This document shows positions 9,072 to 16,081 of a stretch of 37,406 nt of DNA, in pieces; position 1 is the stretch's first letter; each line of letters begins with the position of its first letter. Origin of the DNA: Spirochaetales bacterium. GTDB lineage: Bacteria; Spirochaetota; Spirochaetia; SZUA-6; JAFGRV01. The notes beneath the pieces were generated by a model that was given only the letters and a program-made list of their open reading frames with translations, ran no database searches and had not been told where the DNA came from. The position numbers and the translations under genes were made by a program. The stretch spans positions 1 through 37,406 of the forward strand of contig JAFGKU010000108.1 in NCBI GenBank assembly GCA_016928415.1, written 5' to 3'.

Positions 9072-9100
9072 TTGTTTATTTTTTCAAGTTATTGTAAGAT
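9072..9100 (+). promoter_or_regulatory. Promoter of murC, apparently leaderless
   Basis: TTGTTT (9072-9077) and TAAGAT (9095-9100) are 17 bases apart. The murC ATG at 9110 is 9 bases after the -10 box, leaving an untranslated leader of at most a few bases. No ribosome-binding site is seen before the ATG. Confidence 0.5.
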
Positions 9101-9109
9101 CTTTAAACT

Positions 9110-10549
9110 ATGCTGGAAACTGTGGAATGGAAAAATTTAACTGGTAAAAAGATTTTTTTGATCGGTATCAAGGGGACGGGGGTGGCGGCTCTTGCCGAAA
9201 TCTTATTGCATAATGGGGCTTTGGTATACGGCTCTGATATACCCGACCGTTTTTACACGGATGAAATTCTTAAAAGCCTGAATATCAGGGTTTATGAAGG
9301 ATTTTCAAAAAACAATGTGGAAAAGCATACGGATTTTTGTATTTATTCAAGCGCCTACTCACCGGTTTCCAATCCGGATTTAAAGGAAGTGTTCCGGCTA
9401 AAACTCCCGTCGTTATCCTATCCCGAAGCCCTCGGCAGGCTATCCCTGGCGTATGACTCCTCCGCTATTGCAGGAGTACACGGGAAAACAACTACAACGG
9501 CAATGACCGGTACCCTGATAAAATATCTGGAAATCCCGGCTACGGTCCTGGTTGGTTCCGCCGTTTCTTCATTCAACAACCGGTCCACCCTTTACCTCGG
9601 TGACAGGTTCTTTGTGGCCGAGACATGCGAGTACAGAAGAAATTTTCTCAATTTCAAACCGAACCGTATTGTTTTGACCAATGTCGAAATGGATCACCCG
9701 GACTATTTCAGGGACTTAAACGATATATACGACGCCTTCTCAAGTTATATCCGCACTCTACCGGAAAACGGGTGTTTGATTTATAATTTCGATGACCCCG
9801 GCGCCCGTTTTTTGGCTGAAAAAACAGGGGATGATATCTCCTGTTGTCCATTCGGCTTCGAGGCAACGGGACCATTCAAAATACGCGGTATATCGGTTTC
9901 GGGCGGAAGAACAACATTCAAGTTAGGCGGATTTGACCGCAGTTTCGAAATCCTGATTCCCGGCAGGCACTCTGTTTATAATGCCGTTTCAGCCATTGCC
10001 CTCGTGACCAAATTGCTTCAATCCGGCAAGGGCGGAGTCGACGATGAGGACCTTGAGAAAATTGCGGAAGGTTTGCTGAATTTCAAGGGCAGCAGAAGGA
10101 GAAGTGAAATAATCGGTGAGGTAAACGGTATTTTGTTCATGGATGATTATGGCCATCACCCGACTGCTATATTAAAAACACTGGAGGGACTGCGTGAATT
10201 TTATCCGGACCGGCGGATCATTGTTGATTTCATGTCCCATACGTATTCCCGGACAAAGGCCCTGCTCAACGATTTCGGAAAATGTTTCAAGGATGCCGAT
10301 ATCGTAATCCTGCATAAAATATACGCGTCCGCCCGGGAGGTAAATCAGGGAGGAATCACCGGGCAACTGCTTTGCGAGGAGGTAAAAAAGAACCGTGAAT
10401 CTGTGTATTTCTTCAGTGAGCCTGCGGAAGCGGCCTCTTTTTTACTCGATTTACTTGCCCCGAACGACCTCTTTATTACGATGGGAGCAGGCGATAACTG
10501 GAAACTCGGCAAGCAAGTTTACGATCAATTGTCCGGAAAGAGGCCTTGA
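9110..10549 (+). CDS. murC: UDP-N-acetylmuramate--L-alanine ligase MurC
   Basis: MurC adds L-alanine to UDP-MurNAc with ATP hydrolysis, the first peptide step of peptidoglycan synthesis in the cytoplasm. The three Mur-ligase domains are visible: a nucleotide-binding fold with GIKGTGVAALAE (19-30), the central ATPase with P loop GVHGKTTTTAM (122-132), AETCEYRRNFL and NVEMDHPDYF, and the C-terminal domain with DDYGHHPTAI. The ETCEYR segment in place of the usual E-A-D/E motif is, from memory, a variant seen in spirochaetal MurC. Length (479 aa) is normal. The close relative Mpl is an alternative I consider less likely. It precedes yicC, whose promoter overlaps the murC stop codon. Confidence 0.88.
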   Translation: MLETVEWKNLTGKKIFLIGIKGTGVAALAEILLHNGALVYGSDIPDRFYTDEILKSLNIRVYEGFSKNNVEKHTDFCIYSSAYSPVSNPDLKEVFRLKLPSLSYPEALGRLSLAYDSSAIAGVHGKTTTTAMTGTLIKYLEIPATVLVGSAVSSFNNRSTLYLGDRFFVAETCEYRRNFLNFKPNRIVLTNVEMDHPDYFRDLNDIYDAFSSYIRTLPENGCLIYNFDDPGARFLAEKTGDDISCCPFGFEATGPFKIRGISVSGGRTTFKLGGFDRSFEILIPGRHSVYNAVSAIALVTKLLQSGKGGVDDEDLEKIAEGLLNFKGSRRRSEIIGEVNGILFMDDYGHHPTAILKTLEGLREFYPDRRIIVDFMSHTYSRTKALLNDFGKCFKDADIVILHKIYASAREVNQGGITGQLLCEEVKKNRESVYFFSEPAEAASFLLDLLAPNDLFITMGAGDNWKLGKQVYDQLSGKRP

Positions 10550-10573
10550 CAATGGCGTATATTGGATTAGTAT
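10546..10573 (+). promoter_or_regulatory. Promoter of yicC overlapping the murC stop
   Basis: A perfect -35 box TTGACA (10546-10551) overlaps the murC TGA stop. TAGTAT (10568-10573) follows after 16 bases. This gives a short leader of about 14 bases to the yicC ATG at 10594, so yicC and the kinase gene after it can be expressed independently of murC. Confidence 0.5.
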
Positions 10574-10593
10574 TAAAGAAATAGGATGTAATA

Positions 10594-11460
10594 ATGAAAA
10601 GTATGACCGGTTTCGGGTACAAAGAATTGAATACGGACAAGTTCCATCTGGGTGTCAACATTAAATCTTACAACAACCGATATCTGGATGTTGTCATTAA
10701 TCTGCCCGTATGCCTGAACACGCTTGAGCCGCTAATCCGTGAGTTTATTCTGACCAGGGTGAAGAGGGGAAGGGTTGAAATTGCCCTCAAGATGAAAGAG
10801 ATCGAGGAGGAATTGGCTGTTTATCTTGATGATAGCGTGGTTTCAGCCTATATGAAGGCTGTAACGCAGCTAAAAGAAACAACGGGAATAGAAGAACCCA
10901 TTAAATTGTCACACCTGCTTCGTTTTGACGGTGTGATCAAGTCTGAACCTAATTTTGATGTTGACAAGTACTGGGCTATTATCGAACCCATTTTAACGGA
11001 AGCATACAAGGATTTTGATTTAACCCGCAGCGTTGAGGGAGAGAGGACTGAAGAAATAATCCTTGACCTGATAACGAAGGTACAGTCTTCGGTTGAATTG
11101 ATTGAAAAGTATGTACCTAAAATCGAGGAGAAAGTAAAGGCATCGCTTAAAAAACGGTTTTTTGAATTGATGGGAGATGAAATTGACACAAACCGGGTCT
11201 ATGCGGAGACCGCAGTCCTTCTCATTAAATTTGACATCACGGAAGAACTGATGCGTTTGAAATCCCATGTGAAAAGCTTTTTTGAAATTATTAAAGAAGG
11301 CGTCTCCGTAAGCAAGAAACTCGATTTCATCTGCCAGGAGCTCAATCGTGAAATTAATACCATAGGGTCCAAGAACATAATGCTCGAAGTGAGTCAATCG
11401 GTTATCACAATCAAGGATCAGATTGAAAGCATCCGCGAACTTTTGCGGAATGTGGAGTGA
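10594..11460 (+). CDS. yicC: YicC-family endoribonuclease
   Basis: YicC/YloC proteins are ring-forming endoribonucleases; E. coli YicC is linked to small-RNA turnover. The hallmark N terminus MKSMTGFGY and the C-terminal DUF1732 segment LNREINTIGSKN...IKDQIESIRELLRNVE are both present, and the length (288 aa) is standard. AGGA lies about 8 bases before the ATG. The gene has its own promoter with a perfect -35 box and is followed one base later by a cytidylate-kinase-like gene, so the two form a small operon. Neighbourhood with nucleotide kinases is usual for this family (often gmk); here a Cmk-like kinase takes that place. Confidence 0.93.
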   Translation: MKSMTGFGYKELNTDKFHLGVNIKSYNNRYLDVVINLPVCLNTLEPLIREFILTRVKRGRVEIALKMKEIEEELAVYLDDSVVSAYMKAVTQLKETTGIEEPIKLSHLLRFDGVIKSEPNFDVDKYWAIIEPILTEAYKDFDLTRSVEGERTEEIILDLITKVQSSVELIEKYVPKIEEKVKASLKKRFFELMGDEIDTNRVYAETAVLLIKFDITEELMRLKSHVKSFFEIIKEGVSVSKKLDFICQELNREINTIGSKNIMLEVSQSVITIKDQIESIRELLRNVE

Positions 11461-11461
11461 T

Positions 11462-11974
11462 ATGGTTATAGCGATTTCCGGAAAAAGCGGATGCGGTAAT
11501 TCCACCGTTTCCCGTCTGGTAGCCGCCAGGTTGAATATAAAAATAATCAATTACACCTTTCACGACATGGCAAGGGAGATGAACCTTGATTTCAAGGAAT
11601 TTTGCCTTTTATCGGAGAAAGACCCCAAGTATGACAGATACCTGGATAAAAAACAGGTGGAATTGGCGTCTGACGGGGATTGTGTATTGGGAAGCCGGCT
11701 GGCAATATGGCTTTTAAAAAATGCAGACCTGAAAGTGTATTTAAAGGGCAGGCTGGAGGTCAGGGCCAAAAGGATAGCCAGGCGGGAATCATCCGGATTT
11801 AATATCGCCTTGATGGAGACTTACGAAAGGGATAAAAGGGACAGGGAGAGATTTATACGGCTCTATGATATTGATATTGACAAGTACGAATTTGCCGATT
11901 TAATAGTGGACACGGAGAAAGGCGGCGTGAAATATGTCGCCGATGAAATTATCAAGGCATTTAAAAAACGATAA
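11462..11974 (+). CDS. Cytidylate-kinase-like P-loop nucleotide kinase
   Basis: The protein has 170 residues. The N terminus MVIAISGKSGCGNSTVSRLVA is a P-loop strand-loop-helix of the archaeal/Cytidylate_kin2 type. The Walker-A lysine position holds Asn (GCGNS), as in other deviant members of this superfamily. An RR-x-E lid-like segment (RVKRIARRES) and a final LIVDTEKGG strand follow, consistent with a (d)CMP kinase fold. It probably phosphorylates CMP or dCMP, but the deviant loop makes the substrate uncertain. The ATG at 11462 is one base after the yicC stop; GGAG at 11454-11457 inside the yicC end is the ribosome-binding site. An upstream in-frame ATG at 11423 lies inside yicC and is rejected. 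Confidence 0.75.
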   Translation: MVIAISGKSGCGNSTVSRLVAARLNIKIINYTFHDMAREMNLDFKEFCLLSEKDPKYDRYLDKKQVELASDGDCVLGSRLAIWLLKNADLKVYLKGRLEVRAKRIARRESSGFNIALMETYERDKRDRERFIRLYDIDIDKYEFADLIVDTEKGGVKYVADEIIKAFKKR

Positions 11975-11975
11975 C

Positions 11976-13169
11976 CTAATCGGAATCCAGATTGTTGAAG
12001 ATCTGATTGAGCATCATGATATCCTTATCGGAAGGCATTCCCCCCGTTTCCAGGTCTATGAGGACATACCTGGAACTTGTTTCTGAAACGGTGAGAGCAG
12101 GGTCCCCGAGAATAGTCATACCCAAAAACCAGCAGTCGTCACTTACACCAAAACTGTTATACCAGTATTTGAAAGCATCACCCCAGGTGCCTCTTCTTTC
12201 AAGAACATAGTTGAAGGGCTGAGGATAATAATTACCGCCGACTTTCGTGGAGCCGAGTGTAGCCAGCGCGTAGTCCGTTTTTAACAGATAAGACATGGCT
12301 ATATTGTTCTGTGTGAATCGGGACGCGCTGCAATCGAAAAGATTATAGAAAACACCCTTGAAATTGGCGTCGTTGATTTCATTGATATCTATGGAATTGC
12401 TCGTATCCTGTTCCTTGATGAAAAGTGCGGATGGATTGGAGTGAATCCATTGATAGACATATTCGGCTCCATTGTCCGAGAGGTCCTGATAGTATTGGGG
12501 TTTTACCGTGTAGGTGGTTGACTCTCTCAATTCAATGTTGCCGTAAATATTTCTCATGCCGAAATCATTGCCCTTTTGAAAATTTTCCCAGTCATCATCC
12601 TTGAATACATAGGCTTTCCGGTTTATACCGAGTCCCTGGACCCTGAACTGGTGCAGCTTTGCAAAGTAATTGTTTAATTCCCCTGTTGTTCCGATAAGCC
12701 GGGAGGTATACACATTCACCCTGAGTTTCGTATGGCTTTCAAAAATACCGTCGCCATTGGAATCGGTCCAGTTCCCGTCCAGGCTCATGAAATACAGGTC
12801 CGAGGGAAATTGCTCAGTTCTGGAGAAACAGGGTGCCTGGTACCAGGCAGTGGGCAAGTTCCCGATCATCAGGGCACCGCTTATATTGTTATTCGTATAA
12901 TACGTACTGATTATCTGTTTCAAGTCAGGGGCTGTCCCGTCTTCCCAGACGTGTATAAAGGGAGTGCATCCCTGTAATAAAAGATCGTTTTTGTACGTGT
13001 TGAGAGACGTGGTTAAATCAGGATACAGATCACTGTCTATTATTATGAGAAGTGAATTGGTTTTATCCGTTTCGGGATTGAATACATTTTCATTATCGAG
13101 GACGAGCATTGTGCATTGCATGAAAAAAAAGGGGATGAATGCGAATAACAGAACTTTTTTATACGTCAA
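11976..13169 (-). CDS. Gingipain-fold (peptidase C25-like) putative lipoprotein
   Basis: A hydrophobic N terminus ends FFMQC, a poor but possible spirochaete-type lipobox (Cys 19). The body resembles the caspase-like fold of peptidase family C25: strand LIIIDSDLY, the PSDLYFMSLDGNWTDSNGDG segment, VYTSRLIG, and the terminal FLGMTILGDPALTV, which matches the GDP-x-L ending of these domains. A His 243 (WIHSN) and Cys 280 (FDCSASRF) stand where the catalytic pair is expected. The domain is alone, without the propeptide, immunoglobulin or sorting domains of secreted gingipains. The start is TTG at 13169 with AAGGAG 9 bases upstream. It is convergent with the kinase gene, with one base between the stops. 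Substrate unknown. Confidence 0.65.
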   Translation of the reverse strand: MTYKKVLLFAFIPFFFMQCTMLVLDNENVFNPETDKTNSLLIIIDSDLYPDLTTSLNTYKNDLLLQGCTPFIHVWEDGTAPDLKQIISTYYTNNNISGALMIGNLPTAWYQAPCFSRTEQFPSDLYFMSLDGNWTDSNGDGIFESHTKLRVNVYTSRLIGTTGELNNYFAKLHQFRVQGLGINRKAYVFKDDDWENFQKGNDFGMRNIYGNIELRESTTYTVKPQYYQDLSDNGAEYVYQWIHSNPSALFIKEQDTSNSIDINEINDANFKGVFYNLFDCSASRFTQNNIAMSYLLKTDYALATLGSTKVGGNYYPQPFNYVLERRGTWGDAFKYWYNSFGVSDDCWFLGMTILGDPALTVSETSSRYVLIDLETGGMPSDKDIMMLNQIFNNLDSD

Positions 13170-13297
13170 TGTAATGTGCTCCTTATACTTTATTCATTCC
13201 GTACCGTATACTTAACGGACACAGTCTTTACTTTATTATAATATACCCATTTTTTACCGAATTTTCAACAAAAACCTCCCGGCAGCGGCGGTATGTA

Positions 13298-13326
13298 TTG
13301 ACACGACAAATCCAACCCCGAATAAT
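13298..13326 (+). promoter_or_regulatory. Strong promoter, apparently leaderless, for the tandem PilZ gene
   Basis: A consensus TTGACA (13298-13303) is 17 bases from AATAAT (13321-13326), one mismatch from consensus. The ATG at 13337 is 10 bases downstream, so the mRNA leader is only a few bases long. The TTG of the -35 box could be mistaken for an in-frame start codon. Confidence 0.6.
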
Positions 13327-13336
13327 GGATGCTGGT

Positions 13337-14506
13337 ATGACAAAAAGGCCGCTTATCATAGTATTAATTTCCATTATTTATTTATTTTCCCCTTTTTTCA
13401 TCCTCCTGCAGGCTGCCTATGTTAACAGACTCCCCCTCATAGGGTATAACAGCGTCTTTGCCAATCTTCTTATCCCGGACATTTTAGTGCTTGTCATTTA
13501 CCTTTTATGTGCCGTTTCCGTCTATTTTGTTAAAAAATGGGGTTGGTACGTATTTATCCTGTGTTCCCTGTACCTGATAACGTATAATATCGTGGCTATT
13601 ATTCTTAACCCGGCCTATAATATCCTTCTTCTTATCCTGTACAATTTAATACTTACCTGTATCACGTTCGTGTTTTTCAGAAAACAGATTATTGCTCCCT
13701 TTTTCAATCCCAGGATCAGGTGGTGGGAAACGGAAGCGAGATACGCGTTTCACGATATCTATCTTGAATTCATACAGAGCAAATTAAAACCGGAAATATT
13801 CGATATTTCCCAAACAGGTTGTTTTATAGAGCCGTCAAAGACACTGGAAGTTGGAAGCTCGTATACGGCGGTCATTAATTGCATGCAGGAGAGGTCCGAT
13901 ATCAAGATCAAGGTGATGCGTAAAGCCTTTAAAAGCGGGGAATGCTGCGGATACGGCCTTATGTTCGTCGATCTAAACGACTCATCCAGGGCGGCGTTAA
14001 TGAGGATAATCAGGAAACTGAGCGGTTTACGGCTGCAGAATATGTTAAGGGACAATTCTTCGAGAACTGCCGGTCAAACAGTAACCGCTCCCCGCTATTC
14101 CCTTACCAATGCCATTACACTGGTGACCGGTGAATCCAGGTGTAAATGTCAGACCGCCAATATTTCCAAAAGCGGCTGCCTTATACGGACAAAGGAGGAC
14201 CTGGAATCGGGTAAGGTGTATGATTTTCTGATTGAATGCATGAATAATTCTGTCCAGGTACCCGGTAAAGTAGTATGGAAGGCTCCTATGGAGGATCAAA
14301 AGGGTTATGGAATTAAATTTACGGGAATGGATAGAACGTCGGGAAAAATGCTGCACCGCATGATACGGATTATGAAGAAATCCGGTGCCCTGGACAGGTT
14401 AAGTAATGCCCTTCCCCTTGATGACAAAGCCCTTGACGGACTCGTAGCCGATACCCCATACAGGCTGTTCCTTGTAATCAAGAAAATAATATTTGGCCAA
14501 AGGTGA
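13337..14506 (+). CDS. Membrane protein with two PilZ-type domains
   Basis: Residues 5-115 hold four hydrophobic helices. Two PilZ-like beta domains follow in the cytoplasm. Each keeps the D/N-x-S-x-x-G signature: DISQTG (156-161) and NISKSG (275-280). Neither shows the paired arginine R-x-x-x-R motif needed for canonical c-di-GMP binding: the first has RWWETEARYAF and the second APRYSL in that position. It may therefore bind another ligand or be a non-binding tandem PilZ. I chose ATG 13337 because the promoter occupies the upstream TTG (13298) and ATG (13325). Its TGA overlaps the ATG of the DUF1848 gene by one base, so the two genes are translationally coupled. Confidence 0.8.
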   Translation: MTKRPLIIVLISIIYLFSPFFILLQAAYVNRLPLIGYNSVFANLLIPDILVLVIYLLCAVSVYFVKKWGWYVFILCSLYLITYNIVAIILNPAYNILLLILYNLILTCITFVFFRKQIIAPFFNPRIRWWETEARYAFHDIYLEFIQSKLKPEIFDISQTGCFIEPSKTLEVGSSYTAVINCMQERSDIKIKVMRKAFKSGECCGYGLMFVDLNDSSRAALMRIIRKLSGLRLQNMLRDNSSRTAGQTVTAPRYSLTNAITLVTGESRCKCQTANISKSGCLIRTKEDLESGKVYDFLIECMNNSVQVPGKVVWKAPMEDQKGYGIKFTGMDRTSGKMLHRMIRIMKKSGALDRLSNALPLDDKALDGLVADTPYRLFLVIKKIIFGQR

Positions 14507-15375
14507 TGACAAAGTCAATACTCACCTTTTCACGGAGAACGGATCCGGCTTTCTTCATGGATTGGCTTATTGAGCGCGTTAACGAAGGGTCATGTACTGT
14601 CCCCAACCCATTTTCAGGGAAGGAATATTCTATCGATCTGAATCCCGCGAATGTACTCCTGCTGACATATTGGACCAAGAATCCCGCGGCTGTGGCTCCC
14701 TATGTTGAATCCATGAAAGAGAAGGGTTTTGAACAGGCTTTTTTTATCACGCTTACCGGGTATCCGGGATTTCTTGAACCGCATACGCCCGCGTTCCCAT
14801 CCATGCGGAAAGCGATAGAGGACCTTGCCTTGAAATTGTCTCCCGCACATCTTTGGTGGCGGTATGATCCGGTTATCATTACAAATAAATTGAGCCGTGC
14901 TTGGCACATAGATAATTTTTACCGTCTATGCCGTGATGTCTGGAAGGGATTTACTGAGCGGGTAATCATTTCATTGGTACATATTGACGGTTCCTACGCA
15001 ACCATCAGAAACAGCCTGGAAAGGGTGTGCCGTCTAAACAATGATAAGCTGGAAATGCCTGGTTATGATGGTTTCATTGATCTTGCAGCGGAAATGTCAA
15101 AGATGGCACTTGAATTCAAAATTAAGCTGGAGGTTTGTTGTTCTCCGAAGATCAGGGAAAATGACGCCGCCGTCATAAAACAGGGCGCCTGTCTGTCTTC
15201 GGAATATATTGCAAAAATAATACCCAAAATGCCTGCCGTCAAGCAGTCCGGTACACGCAAGGGTTCGAAAAAACTAGGTTATGCGCCCTGCGCATGCCTG
15301 CGCAGCAGGGATATCGGCATATTAAATACATGCCGCCACGGTTGCGTCTATTGCTATGCTAACAGGAAGCGTTGA
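14506..15375 (+). CDS. DUF1848 family Fe-S (radical-SAM-like) protein
   Basis: DUF1848 proteins are uncharacterised and thought to bind an iron-sulphur cluster. The family features are clear: the N terminus SILTFSRRTDPAFF, NPFSGKEYSIDLNP, LLTYWTKNP, ITLTGYP, LWWRYDPVIIT, and a C-terminal cysteine cluster CACLRSRDIGILNTCRHGCVYCYANR whose C-x3-C-x-x-C-like end recalls radical-SAM enzymes and spore photoproduct lyase. The ATG at 14506 overlaps the stop of the tandem PilZ gene (TGATG), with AAAGG 3-7 bases upstream; the GTG at 14503 is less likely. The reaction is unknown. Coupling to a PilZ membrane protein is not a context I know for this family. Confidence 0.85.
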   Translation: MTKSILTFSRRTDPAFFMDWLIERVNEGSCTVPNPFSGKEYSIDLNPANVLLLTYWTKNPAAVAPYVESMKEKGFEQAFFITLTGYPGFLEPHTPAFPSMRKAIEDLALKLSPAHLWWRYDPVIITNKLSRAWHIDNFYRLCRDVWKGFTERVIISLVHIDGSYATIRNSLERVCRLNNDKLEMPGYDGFIDLAAEMSKMALEFKIKLEVCCSPKIRENDAAVIKQGACLSSEYIAKIIPKMPAVKQSGTRKGSKKLGYAPCACLRSRDIGILNTCRHGCVYCYANRKR

Positions 15376-15376
15376 A

Positions 15377-15718
15377 TTATTTCATCCTGAACAGGAGTTT
15401 TTTCAGCAGGAGGAGAAGGTAAGGTGCGGTAATCGTCACCCCGGCTCCTACTTCAGCCGTTGTTTTAACAACCATGTTCAAGTCCACTTTTTTCCACGTT
15501 TTACTCGTGTTGTCGTAGTAATACCCGCTCTTGCTCATGGAACCCGTTTCATCTTTTTCGTAAGAAAAACCGTTCATGCCCCGGGTTGAGGAATTATAAT
15601 TCGAACTCGAAGTTTTGCTCTTTGAGCTGCCTTTTTTACCAGGTGATGATGCGCAGGAAAAAACCAGGAGAACCGCTAAAATAAATCCTGTTACAGGAAA
15701 TAAATACTTGGTTTTCAA
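15377..15718 (-). CDS. Small Ser-rich putative lipoprotein
   Basis: This is a 113-residue protein of unknown function. Residues 1-22 form a signal peptide ending VFSC, an acceptable lipobox, so it is probably a lipidated envelope protein. A Ser/Lys/Gly-rich, likely disordered stretch follows (about 23-60). The C terminus has a hydrophobic run with LLLLLKKLLF, which could be a second membrane segment or amphipathic helix. The start is TTG at 15718 with AAAGGG 8 bases upstream and its own promoter just beyond. Its stop is one base from that of the DUF1848 gene (convergent). No homologous family is recognised. Confidence 0.65.
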   Translation of the reverse strand: MKTKYLFPVTGFILAVLLVFSCASSPGKKGSSKSKTSSSNYNSSTRGMNGFSYEKDETGSMSKSGYYYDNTSKTWKKVDLNMVVKTTAEVGAGVTITAPYLLLLLKKLLFRMK

Positions 15719-15742
15719 GTTGACATCCCTTTCCTATACTAT

Positions 15743-15770
15743 ATAATACTGTAAATTTTAAAAAAGACAA
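15743..15770 (-). promoter_or_regulatory. Promoter of the small lipoprotein gene
   Basis: On the minus strand TTGTCT (15770-15765) is followed after 16 bases by TATTAT (15748-15743). This leaves a leader of about 18 bases that contains the AAAGGG ribosome-binding site. Confidence 0.5.
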
Positions 15771-15819
15771 ATTTTTTATGCCTGTTACGGGCGGAATTCG
15801 GGAATAAAATACGATTTTA

Positions 15820-15848
15820 TTGTATTTTATTAAAAAGGATAGTATATT
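15820..15848 (+). promoter_or_regulatory. Promoter of the ABC-F leader transcript
   Basis: TTGTAT (15820-15825) and TATATT (15843-15848) are exactly 17 bases apart. It is the only good promoter seen before the ABC-F gene. It lies about 235 bases upstream, so the transcript carries a long leader with a small reading frame. Confidence 0.6.
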
Positions 15849-15871
15849 TATACCAATTAAAGGAGATTTTT

Positions 15872-15928
15872 ATGTTTTTAATTCACCTGCATCTTTCATT
15901 TGATCGCCTCATGAGCTCAGGGCCCTAA
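15872..15928 (+). CDS. 18-residue leader peptide (upstream ORF) of the ABC-F gene
   Basis: ATG 15872 to TAA 15928 encodes MFLIHLHLSFDRLMSSGP. It has a textbook ribosome-binding site, AAGGAG at 15860-15865, six bases before the ATG, stronger than those of many real genes here, and it sits just after a good promoter. Short leader peptides control several antibiotic-responsive ABC-F genes through ribosome stalling. The start MFLI-x-L resembles the MsrD leader MYLIFM as I remember it. Translation and stalling are inference. Confidence 0.55.
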   Translation: MFLIHLHLSFDRLMSSGP

Positions 15929-16081
15929 TCATCATGAAGGATACAAATTTTTTTACTTAGATTTTTTCACCCCGCCATCCTTTACGATTATTAGTTATTT
16001 CATTGTATTGTTAATACAGTAAAATAAAGGCCTCAAGCTCTACAACCAAAATATAAATTTCTATTTTGTTTGGAGGCAGAC
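15906..16081 (+). promoter_or_regulatory. Candidate attenuator between leader peptide and ABC-F start
   Basis: The end of the leader ORF can fold with the sequence after it: CC+TCATGA (15907-15914) with TCATGA+A+GG (15932-15940), 8 bp with one bulged A. A seven-T run follows at 15948-15954, 7 bases from the stem, so the terminator is imperfect. The arm GAAGGAT (15936-15942) can instead pair with ATCCTTT (15977-15983). Nearer the gene, GCCTC (16030-16034) can pair with GAGGC (16073-16077) and mask the ABC-F ribosome-binding site. These mutually exclusive pairings suit ribosome-mediated attenuation. Confidence 0.4.

Noticed and set aside
13298..13336. In-frame TTG 13298 or ATG 13325 as the start of the tandem PilZ gene
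   Set aside because: The TTG is the -35 box TTGACA and the ATG 13325 overlaps the -10 box, so ATG 13337 is the first start on the predicted mRNA.
15934..15960. Second short ORF (MKDTNFFT) in the ABC-F leader
   Set aside because: It has no Shine-Dalgarno sequence and its start lies in the predicted hairpin arm; not supported as a gene, though it may be translated by coupling.
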